Shown: positions 1-6,854 of the stretch, piece after piece | Layout: each line of letters starts with the position of its first letter | How positions within the stretch are numbered: the first letter of the stretch is position 1 | Assembly (NCBI GenBank): GCA_022616275.1 | Contig: JAKEFB010000110.1 | Coordinates: 32,138-96,137, forward strand | Source of the DNA: Chloroflexota bacterium | GTDB lineage: Bacteria > Chloroflexota > Anaerolineae > Promineifilales > Promineifilaceae | Direction of reading: 5' to 3' | Length of the DNA: 64,000 nucleotides | Translations under genes and position numbers: made by a program | Notes under the pieces: model-generated | Told to the model about the DNA's origin: nothing | The model's input: the letters and a program-made list of their open reading frames with translations, nothing else | Database searches by the model: none

Positions 1-1
1 G

Positions 2-1141
2 GTTGCCTTTGGCCTCAATGCCATCTTTTCTAAGCAGGTATCCAGGCTCTGGGGGTCAGCTTTTGGAAAAATAGACGTGATCTATGGCTCCTTTTTCATT
101 GTCGTCGGTCTGGTTACATTCGCCTCGTATGCCCCAAGAGGGCTATGGGGTCAGCCGTGTACTCCTGTCGGCCGGTACATCCAACAGAGTGGCTGTATAC
201 GGCTGATCCATGGTGGTCCTGCAATAGCTTTTACCCCTGAAGATGAAACTCTGATCCTCGAAAACTTTTGGACTGTTGAGTTTCGCCCGATCTCAGGTTG
301 GCGAGCACTGATTCCAGCGCCAGTCAAGTGGTTCAGGCAAGACAGCAGTGTTCGGGATTTTGCCGTTTCACCGGACGGCGGCTGGCTGGCGACCTGGAAT
401 TGGGATCTCGAGAATGACCAGACTCTCTGGCTTTGGGATGTAGAAACCAGGACGTTGTCAGGCCAGCATCCAATAGTTGGAGTGGAAGACGTTGTTTTTT
501 CGCCCGATAGTAGTGTCGTAGCCCTGGTTTCACCGCTCTTCCGTATTGAGCTATGGCGTGTCAATCCCTGGGAACAAGTGCTAGAAATTGAGAGAGTGGC
601 CGGCCAGGTCTGGCCCACCGCCGTCGCTTTTTCGCCGGATGGCCAGACAATTGCCGCACCGGCCAGCGGAGATACCATCAGATTGTTGCGTGTTGCCGAT
701 GGCGCAGAAGTGAAGGTATTTCATCCTTCCGAGGGCTTTATGTCGGGCGTTGTCGAGAGCCTGGCCTTTTCACCTGACGGTCAATTCCTGGCAGCCAGTA
801 CCTCAAATACGGAACTGTACGTCTGGCGGGTGGCTGATAACCAATTGCATTTTGCCTGGCAAAGACAAGCAAACGACTTCCAATTGCGATCAAACAGTCC
901 TGTTGTTTTCTCCTCCGACGGCCGCTTCATCGCCACAGCTTACTACACCCGTGAAGATTACGATGGTTACGTTCAGTTGTGGCAAGCAAGCGACGGCACC
1001 CTCCTGAAGGAGTTTAACGTTGGCCACCGTGTTAGCTCTGTGCCAGAGTCGTTGGCTTTCTCGCCCGATGGGCAGTTGTTAGCCGTGGGCACGAACCAAG
1101 AAGCGATGATCTTTGACGTCAATGTCCTGCTGCAAAGATAG
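2..1141 (+). CDS. WD40 beta-propeller protein, 5' end outside the window
   Basis: The frame is open from base 2, so the gene starts before the window; the GTG at 77 is only the first internal start-like codon. A hydrophobic stretch (GSFFIVVGLVTFASYA) lies at the visible N-terminus and suggests a membrane anchor. The rest is a WD40 propeller with blades marked by FSPDG/FSPDS (around nt 500, 630, 770, 1060) and VWRVAD or LWQASD strand ends. Such proteins act as interaction scaffolds; no catalytic domain is visible in this part. The gene ends just before tandem hairpins and faces convergent genes. Family call is secure, role unknown. Confidence 0.85.
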   Translation, partial: VAFGLNAIFSKQVSRLWGSAFGKIDVIYGSFFIVVGLVTFASYAPRGLWGQPCTPVGRYIQQSGCIRLIHGGPAIAFTPEDETLILENFWTVEFRPISGWRALIPAPVKWFRQDSSVRDFAVSPDGGWLATWNWDLENDQTLWLWDVETRTLSGQHPIVGVEDVVFSPDSSVVALVSPLFRIELWRVNPWEQVLEIERVAGQVWPTAVAFSPDGQTIAAPASGDTIRLLRVADGAEVKVFHPSEGFMSGVVESLAFSPDGQFLAASTSNTELYVWRVADNQLHFAWQRQANDFQLRSNSPVVFSSDGRFIATAYYTREDYDGYVQLWQASDGTLLKEFNVGHRVSSVPESLAFSPDGQLLAVGTNQEAMIFDVNVLLQR

Positions 1142-1165
1142 ATTCAGTAGATCGAAATGGAGTAG

Positions 1166-1210
1166 TCCGGCATCTGAGGATGCCGGACGGTCGCATCTGA
1201 GGATGCGACC
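1166..1210. terminator. Tandem hairpins between convergent genes
   Basis: Two adjacent perfect stems, TCCGGCATC/GATGCCGGA (1166-1187) and GGTCGCATC/GATGCGACC (1189-1210), both close on the same TGAG tetraloop. They sit 25 nt after the WD40 stop and 26 nt before the stop of the convergent minus-strand gene. No T-run follows, so this is either a bidirectional transcription or RNA-stability barrier or a palindromic repeat. Confidence 0.55.
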
Positions 1211-1235
1211 TCCTCTGCGATCTACCGAGATTGCT

Positions 1236-1640
1236 TTAGTTGCGGGGAATAATCCGGGGCCAGGCGTGAGCGGCAAAGGCTACAGCCGCCCCTATCTCGG
1301 CCAGCCGTCGCAGGAAGATGACCCCGGCCGGGGCGGCCAAAACAGCCCCCCACCCCACCAGCCACACCCCCAGATTTAGCAGGCCAAAGGCCAGCCAGGC
1401 CCCGGCCTCGTTGCCTCGGGGCGGCTCGGCCCAGAAGCGGGGCAAAATCCAGAAGGCCACTCCCAGGGCCAGTTGCATTGTCCAGCCGACGAGCAGGAAC
1501 TCGATGTGGGCCGGCAGCAACCGCCACAAGGCTGGGTGTAGCGGCACGCCCTTATTGGCGAGCATTAAGGCCCCGAAGGTAAAGCCCAGGGCGAGGTAGA
1601 CCAGGGCCGCGCGGACAAACCAGGCGCTTAAACGAGGCAT
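1236..1640 (-). CDS. Small four-helix membrane protein (oxidase subunit I-like paralogue 1)
   Basis: 134 residues, starting at the ATG at 1640, 7 nt after the stop of its paralogue. Four hydrophobic helices are visible. The loop HIEFLLVGWTMQLALGVAFWILPRF matches the corresponding stretch of the upstream gene product. That pattern (H, then VGW.TQL..G..FW..PRF) resembles part of cbb3/NorB-type heme-copper oxidase subunit I, but the full six-histidine set is absent, so it is not a complete oxidase. It is the last gene of the nos-associated strand. The shared motif and pairing are seen; a respiratory or redox-membrane role is inferred. Confidence 0.6.
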   Translation of the reverse strand: MPRLSAWFVRAALVYLALGFTFGALMLANKGVPLHPALWRLLPAHIEFLLVGWTMQLALGVAFWILPRFWAEPPRGNEAGAWLAFGLLNLGVWLVGWGAVLAAPAGVIFLRRLAEIGAAVAFAAHAWPRIIPRN

Positions 1641-1647
1641 GGGTTTT

Positions 1648-2079
1648 CTACACTCTTCGCGGGCCGCCGTGGACGCGCGGCCAGGTGTTGGCGACGAAGC
1701 CCAGGCCGGCCAGCCATTGTAGCCCGGCCGAGAGAAGCAGCAGCCAGCCCCAGACACCGCCTGGCGCCTGGGCGTTGGCCGGCTCGCTGATGACGCGCAG
1801 GAGCAGGCCGGCGTTGAGCAGGCCAAAGACTGCCCAACCAAGCCATTCACGGCCGCGCGGTTGCTCCTTGCTAAACTTGGGGAAGAGCCAGAAGACAATG
1901 CCGAAAATGAGCTGCGTCACCCAGCCGACCATAAACAGGTGAAAGTAAACCGGGCCAAAGCCGCCCAAAAACGCCGGCAGCAACCAGACAGACCGGGCCG
2001 CCAGCATCGCCCCCACCAGCAGCGCCGCCACCAGGTAAGCCAGGGCGGATTTAACATACCAGCGCGTTAGAGTCGGCAC
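1648..2079 (-). CDS. Small four-helix membrane protein (oxidase subunit I-like paralogue 2)
   Basis: 143 residues from a GTG at 2079. Four transmembrane helices; the central segment FHLFMVGWVTQLIFGIVFW is followed by LFPKFSKEQPRG. It is clearly homologous to the next gene (W-x-x-x-x-F near P-R-G, same length, same helix order), so the two arose by duplication. The resemblance to helices of NorB/CcoN is local only. It is separated from the YwiC-like gene by about 257 nt of repeat-rich DNA, so it may have its own promoter or depend on read-through from the nos operon. Function is not established. Confidence 0.6.
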   Translation of the reverse strand: MPTLTRWYVKSALAYLVAALLVGAMLAARSVWLLPAFLGGFGPVYFHLFMVGWVTQLIFGIVFWLFPKFSKEQPRGREWLGWAVFGLLNAGLLLRVISEPANAQAPGGVWGWLLLLSAGLQWLAGLGFVANTWPRVHGGPRRV

Positions 2080-2120
2080 TCAATCCTACTCAAAAACTGA
2101 TGATCCTGGTTGGTGTGATG

Positions 2121-2285
2121 TCATAGGGATTCTTCCCCTTCGACGCTGCTCAGGGCGAAGAGTCCGCTACTCAGAAACAAGGTGTGCTGCCCTGTCATTC
2201 TGAGGCCGCTTTGGGCCGAAGAATCCCGTTCACCTGGCTCATAGGGATCCTTCGCTCCGAAGACTCCGCTCAGGATGACCGCGGG
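2121..2285. repeat. Imperfect palindromic/direct repeat region
   Basis: CATAGGGATTCTTC (near 2123) recurs as CATAGGGATCCTTC (near 2240), and GGGATTCTTC (2126-2135) has its perfect inverse GAAGAATCCC at 2218-2227. A second pair, TCATTCTGAG and CTCAGGATGA, is nearly inverted. The block fills the gap between the YwiC-like gene and the 4-TM pair and holds no convincing gene. It looks like a dispersed palindromic repeat. Confidence 0.5.
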
Positions 2286-2335
2286 AAGGTTTCTTTGCTC
2301 ATGGAACGGTGCCTGCGCCGTGGTGACTCTCAGCA

Positions 2336-3178
2336 CTACGCCAGCAACCAATAACTGGCAGCGATCCACAGTCCGGCCAGCGCTTCGACGCCTACTTCGC
2401 GGAAGCCAAAGCGCTTGATGTTGGCGATCGGCCGGGGCTGGAGCACCGCCCACCAGGCGCGAGCCAGGAGAAAGACAACTGGCAACACGGCCGGCCAGGG
2501 AATGGCCGCCCCCAGCGCCGCCAGGCCCACAGCCAGCAGGGCCAGGGCGTGCGCCCACAGGACCGGCCGGCGGCCCATCGGCCGGCCGTGGGTGTCGGCT
2601 AGGCGTAGGCGGACGTAGAGGACGCCCAGGACGTTTTGCAGGGCCATTAGCCCCCACAGCGCCCAGGCGATGGCATCCAGGTGGCCGGCGGCCGCCCCAT
2701 AGGCAAAGGGGGCCATGATGGCCAGCCCGGCCGCGCCGGCTACTTCCATCTCTAAAGTCCGGGTGTTGGCCCGGCGCTGGCGGGCCACTGCCAGGTAAAG
2801 AAGCAGCAAGACCAGCAGAGGAACGGCCAGCCACAGAAGTTCGCTCCGCCCCAAGGCCAATAGACCCAGCAGAGAGAGCACGGCCGTAGCCAGCAGACCC
2901 ACCGTCCAGCCGGCCGCCAGCACGTGGTCGGCCTGGCGGCCCCGGCCGCGCCGGATTTGCAGCCAGGCTGTGGCTGGCTGGCGCAGCAGGAAGCCGCTCA
3001 ACCCACTAACCAGGGCCAGCAGGCCGGCCAGCCCAAAACGGCCGGCCACCAACACCCCGGCGAAGAAGGGGACCAGCAGCCACGACCAGGAACCGTGCTC
3101 GGCCGGCAGTACCAGGCTCTTGCGCCAGAACCGGCGGCGCTGCAAAGGCTCTTTGGTAGTTTCTAGCGTTCGTTCCAC
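2336..3178 (-). CDS. YwiC-like family integral membrane protein
   Basis: 280 residues from a GTG at 3178 that overlaps the end of the NnrS-like gene by 16 nt, a sign of translational coupling. The N-terminal LPAEHGSWSWLLVPF motif is the hallmark of the YwiC-like family (multi-spanning proteins, UbiA-like in topology), and about nine hydrophobic helices follow. In Bacillus, ywiC lies among nitrate-respiration genes; here it belongs to a nitrous oxide operon, so a role in anaerobic respiratory membrane assembly is a reasonable inference. Biochemical function is unknown. Confidence 0.75.
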   Translation of the reverse strand: MERTLETTKEPLQRRRFWRKSLVLPAEHGSWSWLLVPFFAGVLVAGRFGLAGLLALVSGLSGFLLRQPATAWLQIRRGRGRQADHVLAAGWTVGLLATAVLSLLGLLALGRSELLWLAVPLLVLLLLYLAVARQRRANTRTLEMEVAGAAGLAIMAPFAYGAAAGHLDAIAWALWGLMALQNVLGVLYVRLRLADTHGRPMGRRPVLWAHALALLAVGLAALGAAIPWPAVLPVVFLLARAWWAVLQPRPIANIKRFGFREVGVEALAGLWIAASYWLLA

Positions 3179-4287
3179 GCTGCCAGAACCTCTTTCGTTT
3201 CGTGAGCGCGGCCGTGTAACCACCCACGAACGGCCATCATAACCATTTGCAGCAAGAACCACAAAATGGCCACGGCGTTCAACAAGCCGCCCCACTGCCG
3301 CCCCGGCCACCAAGAGGCCAGGTCGCCGGCCACCCGGGCCAGCAGCCCCAGGTGCAGCAGTAGAGGCGGCCCATAGAAGACGGGGTGAAAGGGAATGGCC
3401 AGGCCGGCGACGGCCGGCAGGATAATCAGGGCGTGGGCAAAAATCATGCCAAAGACGAAGCCCAGGAACAGGGTGTGCAACCAGGCATCGTAGAGAAAGC
3501 CGGTGACTACCCCACCGTACAAGAGAATACCCAGCACGCCGCTGGCGGCCAGCCAGGCGTAGCCGAGCAAGAGGTTAGCGGCCACGTAGCGCGCCAACCC
3601 CGGCCGGCGTACCGTGCGGCGGGCCACGTCGTAACGGCCCAGCCAGAGGGCCAAAGCGACCAGTCCGGCGCTGGCCAGCAGCATCCCGCTGGCATCGAGC
3701 GCCAACGACAGCAGCAGGCCAGCCACAAACAGGCCCACGCTCAGGCCGAAAGCCATCTGAGCCAGCCCACCCGGCCGGGTCACGCGGCTCAGCTCCAGGC
3801 GTTCGCCGACGATGGTCAGCACCAGGAAGCCGCCCCACCAGTAGACGACCTGTATCACCGGCCGTCCGGCCAGCCACAATCCATTGCCAGCCAGCCATAG
3901 CAACGCGCCCAGCCCCATGGTCACGGTGTAGAGCGCCGGCAGCCGGCGGACGATGACGCCGGAAACCAGGACCAACGCCAGGCTGCCCAGGGTCATCAGC
4001 AGCGGCCCGGCCGGGCCAGGCAGCCCCACGACAAGGGCCAGCGCCCCCAACCCGCTCAGCAAGGGGCCAGCGTAGCACCAGCGTCGCCCCAGGGCCACTG
4101 CCCGCTCCAGGCCGATCAACGTGCCCAGGAAGCCGGAAACCATCAAGGGGCCGTGAGCGGCCGCCAGGGTGGGTGGCAACAAGGGCAGCGCCCAGCCCAG
4201 GCGGGCCAGGCCGGCCCATAAGGCAGCCAGCAACGTCAGAAGCACCACGGCCATCAAGGCCATACGGAGCGGCAGATAGCGGTTCAC
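3163..4287 (-). CDS. NnrS-like multi-spanning membrane protein
   Basis: 374 residues from a GTG at 4287 that shares GTGA with the cupin stop. About twelve transmembrane helices. The early motif HGPLMVSGFLGTLIGLERA (His near residue 45) and a late HALIILPAVAG stretch match the NnrS type of heme/copper membrane protein linked to nitric oxide and denitrification. Conserved His near residue 45 and in the H-x-LFLGFVFGMIFAHA segment could bind metal or heme. Position between cupin and YwiC-like genes in a single overlapping string supports a role in nitrogen oxide respiration. Family placement is by motif only. Confidence 0.65.
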   Translation of the reverse strand: MNRYLPLRMALMAVVLLTLLAALWAGLARLGWALPLLPPTLAAAHGPLMVSGFLGTLIGLERAVALGRRWCYAGPLLSGLGALALVVGLPGPAGPLLMTLGSLALVLVSGVIVRRLPALYTVTMGLGALLWLAGNGLWLAGRPVIQVVYWWGGFLVLTIVGERLELSRVTRPGGLAQMAFGLSVGLFVAGLLLSLALDASGMLLASAGLVALALWLGRYDVARRTVRRPGLARYVAANLLLGYAWLAASGVLGILLYGGVVTGFLYDAWLHTLFLGFVFGMIFAHALIILPAVAGLAIPFHPVFYGPPLLLHLGLLARVAGDLASWWPGRQWGGLLNAVAILWFLLQMVMMAVRGWLHGRAHETKEVLAAWNER

Positions 4288-4631
4288 GGATCCCTGGCCG
4301 GTTGGTGAAGCAGCAATAATAACATGACCACCGGGGTTTTGGCCCGGATGGCATGGGTCAGGTGGGGTGGCATGTAAATCCACGCGCCCGGCCCGGCCGT
4401 CATCGTCTCCTGGCCCAGGCTCACCTCTGCTTCACCTTCCAGGAAATGCAGCACGGCCGGCCGGGAGGCGGTGTGCTCGGTCAATTCCTGCCCGGCGGCA
4501 AAGCCAAACAACGTCGCCTTGAGGCCGGCATCACTATGCACCGTCCGGCTGATGATTGAATCGGCCGGAATTTCAGGCAGAAGCTCCAACAAATTGGCCA
4601 CATAATGGTAGGGGCGTCCTTGTTCACTCAT
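4284..4631 (-). CDS. Cupin-domain protein
   Basis: 115 residues; ATG at 4631 overlaps the upstream stop as ATGA, and its own stop overlaps the next GTG. A single small double-stranded beta-helix is seen: LTEHTASRPAVLHFLEGEA supplies His and Glu of cupin motif 1, and GPGAWIYMPPHLTHAI supplies the Pro-Pro-His-x-x-His of motif 2. These residues usually bind one metal ion. No catalytic domain is attached. The tight overlap with DUF1858-like and NnrS-like genes suggests a sensor or metal-handling part of the same respiratory unit. Confidence 0.8.
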   Translation of the reverse strand: MSEQGRPYHYVANLLELLPEIPADSIISRTVHSDAGLKATLFGFAAGQELTEHTASRPAVLHFLEGEAEVSLGQETMTAGPGAWIYMPPHLTHAIRAKTPVVMLLLLLHQPARDP

Positions 4632-4858
4632 ACTTGCGCTTCCTCGGCGACGGCTTCTTGTAGCCTGGCCAGGAAGAGAGACAGGTCCAGAGAGTAAATC
4701 CTGGCTACGTCGTCCAGGGTGTCGAAAGGGGCCAGGGCACAGCCGACGCAGGCCGCCCGGAAGTGCTGGAAAACTGGCACTGTTTGTGGCCATTTTTCCA
4801 GCACCTCGGCGGCGGTCATATCAGCTTTCAAAGTCGGGTGTTTCACGGCTGCCTCCAT
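4628..4858 (-). CDS. DUF1858-type redox-disulfide domain protein
   Basis: 76 residues from the ATG at 4858 (a GTG at 4882 in frame is the alternative). The pattern DMTAAEVLEKWPQTVPVF, then HFRAACVGCALAPFDTL, is that of DUF1858, the small domain found with hybrid-cluster proteins; the CVGC pair is its redox-active or metal-binding motif. It begins 10-34 nt after the cytochrome c stop and ends inside the cupin start (ATGA), so it is in the operon. A thiol-redox or NO-sensing role is inferred from the family and context only. Confidence 0.75.
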   Translation of the reverse strand: MEAAVKHPTLKADMTAAEVLEKWPQTVPVFQHFRAACVGCALAPFDTLDDVARIYSLDLSLFLARLQEAVAEEAQV

Positions 4859-4892
4859 TGGAGAAGCGGGTGGACTCTCCACCCGGCATCAC

Positions 4893-5315
4893 TTACTCTT
4901 CGAGCGTTCGAACGTAAGCGATAATATCCAGAATTTGTTCATCTGATAAAGCAGGGTTGCCGCCCTTGGGGGGCATGTCCACTCCGGTAGTGTTGGCCGG
5001 ATCGCTCGCCGGCCGGCCCTGCTTGACAAAGGCCAGCAACTCCTGGTCGCTCTGGCTTTTGGCAAAGTCGCTGGTGGTCAGGTCTTTGCCCAGGTTAGGC
5101 AGGCCCTTGCCGTCCGGCCCGTGGCAGGCCGAGCAGCTTTGCTGGAAGAGGGTCTGGCCGGCGGTCGCGTCGCCGCCAGCGCTGCCGCTGTCTCCACCCT
5201 CTCCACCAGACTCATTCCCGGCCGGCTCGCTGGCGGGCGTGGGTTCTTCGCCATTACCGCCACAGGCGGCCAGCGCCAGGAACAACAGGAAAAACGGTAG
5301 TAATCTACGGGTCAT
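4893..5315 (-). CDS. Lipoprotein monoheme cytochrome c
   Basis: 140 residues. The signal peptide ends in the lipobox LALAAC (lipidated Cys 18), followed by an acidic, Gly/Ser-rich tether and one class I cytochrome c domain: heme motif CSACH at 61-65 and a candidate axial Met in GVDMPPKGG near 114. It would be held on the outer face of the membrane and could pass electrons to NosZ, the role of NosC-type cytochromes in clade II operons. It lies 105 nt after nosL, with a heptamer repeat in the gap and an AAAGGAG ribosome site. Confidence 0.88.
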   Translation of the reverse strand: MTRRLLPFFLLFLALAACGGNGEEPTPASEPAGNESGGEGGDSGSAGGDATAGQTLFQQSCSACHGPDGKGLPNLGKDLTTSDFAKSQSDQELLAFVKQGRPASDPANTTGVDMPPKGGNPALSDEQILDIIAYVRTLEE

Positions 5316-5339
5316 GATGATTCTGTCTCCTTTGTAGGT

Positions 5340-5381
5340 AGCTGTTAGCTATAAGCTGTCAGCTATAAGCTATAAGCTTTT
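5340..5381. repeat. Heptameric short tandem repeat (AGCTRTA)
   Basis: Six contiguous 7-bp units (AGCTGTT, AGCTATA, AGCTGTC, AGCTATA, AGCTATA, AGCTTTT) lie in the nosL-cytochrome c gap. The same unit type recurs upstream of nosZ. AGCT is self-complementary, so the RNA could fold in several registers. Confidence 0.8.
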
Positions 5382-5420
5382 CATTTATTCGTGGCGGGCC
5401 GTCGCCCATCCCGAAAGGCA

Positions 5421-5903
5421 TCAATGGTCATGTTCGTGCATGTGCCCGGACATGACATTGGCGGCCGGCTGGGCCAGCAGCTCGTCAAAGGTGAGGACCA
5501 CGCCGCCCCTGTCGGCCGCCATCGTCTCAGCCACTGCCCGACTATTGTGGGCAACAATGCCATGAGCCATCGGCGTTGTCAAGGAATCAGTCGAGACAAA
5601 AAAGGCCTCGTCTGCCTTCACCCATACCTCGCTGGCAAAGTCATGAACCCAAAACAGGTAGACAGCCTCGCCGTGCCCGGCGTGGTAGGCGAGCATGTCG
5701 CCGATGTCGTCAAAGCGGCGGGCCTGTCCATCGGCGGTCATATAAGCGGCCGCGTAGCGGGCCTCACTGATGATCATCCGGCAATTGTCACATTCGGTCT
5801 CGCCGTAAGCTATTTCCGGCGGTTCCTCTAACGAAGAGCTACTTTGGCAGCCGGCGGCCAACAGCAAGACCAGGATCGAAAGTCCAATCAGGCAACGTTT
5901 CAT
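5421..5903 (-). CDS. nosL: NosL copper-binding lipoprotein
   Basis: 160 residues; ATG at 5903 overlaps the nosY stop (ATGA). Lipobox LLAAGC gives lipidated Cys 19. CDNCRM at 38-43 is the NosL copper-binding signature, and the C-terminal HMHEHDH is an extra metal-rich tail. NosL is the Cu(I) chaperone that feeds the CuZ site of nitrous oxide reductase and works with the NosDFY complex. Position directly after nosY is the usual order. Well supported. Confidence 0.92.
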   Translation of the reverse strand: MKRCLIGLSILVLLLAAGCQSSSSLEEPPEIAYGETECDNCRMIISEARYAAAYMTADGQARRFDDIGDMLAYHAGHGEAVYLFWVHDFASEVWVKADEAFFVSTDSLTTPMAHGIVAHNSRAVAETMAADRGGVVLTFDELLAQPAANVMSGHMHEHDH

Positions 5904-6733
5904 AAGACACCTCTCCGGTGAAAGACCAGGTAGGTAAAGCACAGGGGTAAAATCGTCCAGGCCAGGAGCATGGTCAACAGCAGGGGCATGAGCCGGTCGC
6001 CGTAGGTGCGGACGGCGTAAATGCCGGCCGGCCCCAGCACCTCCAGGCTGCTACGAATGTCCAAAATGGCGGCCATCTTGAAGAGCTGCAGGGGATTGAG
6101 CAGGGCGGCGGCAAACAGTTGGTTGACGTCCAGACGCAGCACCAGGGCCGTTCCCATCAGTCCCAGGTCGCCAAAAAAGACCAGCAGTAGCCAGGCAAAC
6201 AGGGCCACGCCGACGGCCGTCGAGCCTTTGCCGGCAGCGGCCGAGATGAGGAAACCCAGGCTCAGGCTGGCCAGGGCCAGCAGAAAGGCCAGGAGTACCA
6301 GGAGCAGGTAGCCGGCGGCCTGGGTCGCGCCGCCCTGCCAGGCAATCAGCAGGCCGCTGAGGCCAAAACCCAGGGCCAGGGCCGCCAGAAGAGCCAGGGC
6401 CAGCCCCAGGAATTTGCCTAGCAGCACTTCCAGTTGGCCGACCGGCTGGGCCAGCAGGCACAACAACGTGCCCTGCTCGCGCTCGCCGGCCAGGCTCAAC
6501 GCGCCCAGCGTCAGCCCCATCAGGGGAACGACCAACAGTACCAGGTTGACCAGCGTCGCCCCGGTCCGGCCGAAACCGGCCAGGCCGTTGTTCCCCAGGC
6601 CAGACGTGGCCAGCCAGGACAGGGCCAGCGACAATCCGGCAAAGGCGACGGCGTAGAGCAAAAACCAGCGGTTGCGCCGGGCATCACGCAATTCTTTGTG
6701 GGTCAAGGTTAAAATGTTCGTTATGTCAATCAT
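5900..6733 (-). CDS. nosY: NosY ABC-type permease
   Basis: 277 residues from ATG at 6733, with GGAG nine nt upstream. Six hydrophobic helices after the cytosolic start TNILTLTHKELRDARRNRWF, which is typical of NosY/ABC-2 permeases; the EREQGT coupling motif lies near the second helix. It would form the membrane channel part of NosDFY, which cooperates with NosL in copper delivery to NosZ. It is 121 nt downstream of the nosDF gene; that gap contains three 9-bp CGAATT-containing repeat units (6756-6782). Confidence 0.9.
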   Translation of the reverse strand: MIDITNILTLTHKELRDARRNRWFLLYAVAFAGLSLALSWLATSGLGNNGLAGFGRTGATLVNLVLLVVPLMGLTLGALSLAGEREQGTLLCLLAQPVGQLEVLLGKFLGLALALLAALALGFGLSGLLIAWQGGATQAAGYLLLVLLAFLLALASLSLGFLISAAAGKGSTAVGVALFAWLLLVFFGDLGLMGTALVLRLDVNQLFAAALLNPLQLFKMAAILDIRSSLEVLGPAGIYAVRTYGDRLMPLLLTMLLAWTILPLCFTYLVFHRRGVL

Positions 6734-6854
6734 TGTCTGAGACTCCTAAAAAGCCACGAATTACACGAATTTCTCGAATTCGCTCTCTAGTATTTCATGG
6801 CGTTCTGCATAACCCAGGTAATTTTTTCAGCAGACTCAGTGTTTTATTTCCTTG

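Noticed and set aside
1236-2079. True cbb3 or NO reductase catalytic subunit
   Set aside because: Each protein has only about four helices and lacks the six-histidine set.
2121-2834. Long minus-strand frame over the repeat region and YwiC-like gene
   Set aside because: Out-of-frame shadow, rich in Gly/Arg/Pro, with no conserved motif.
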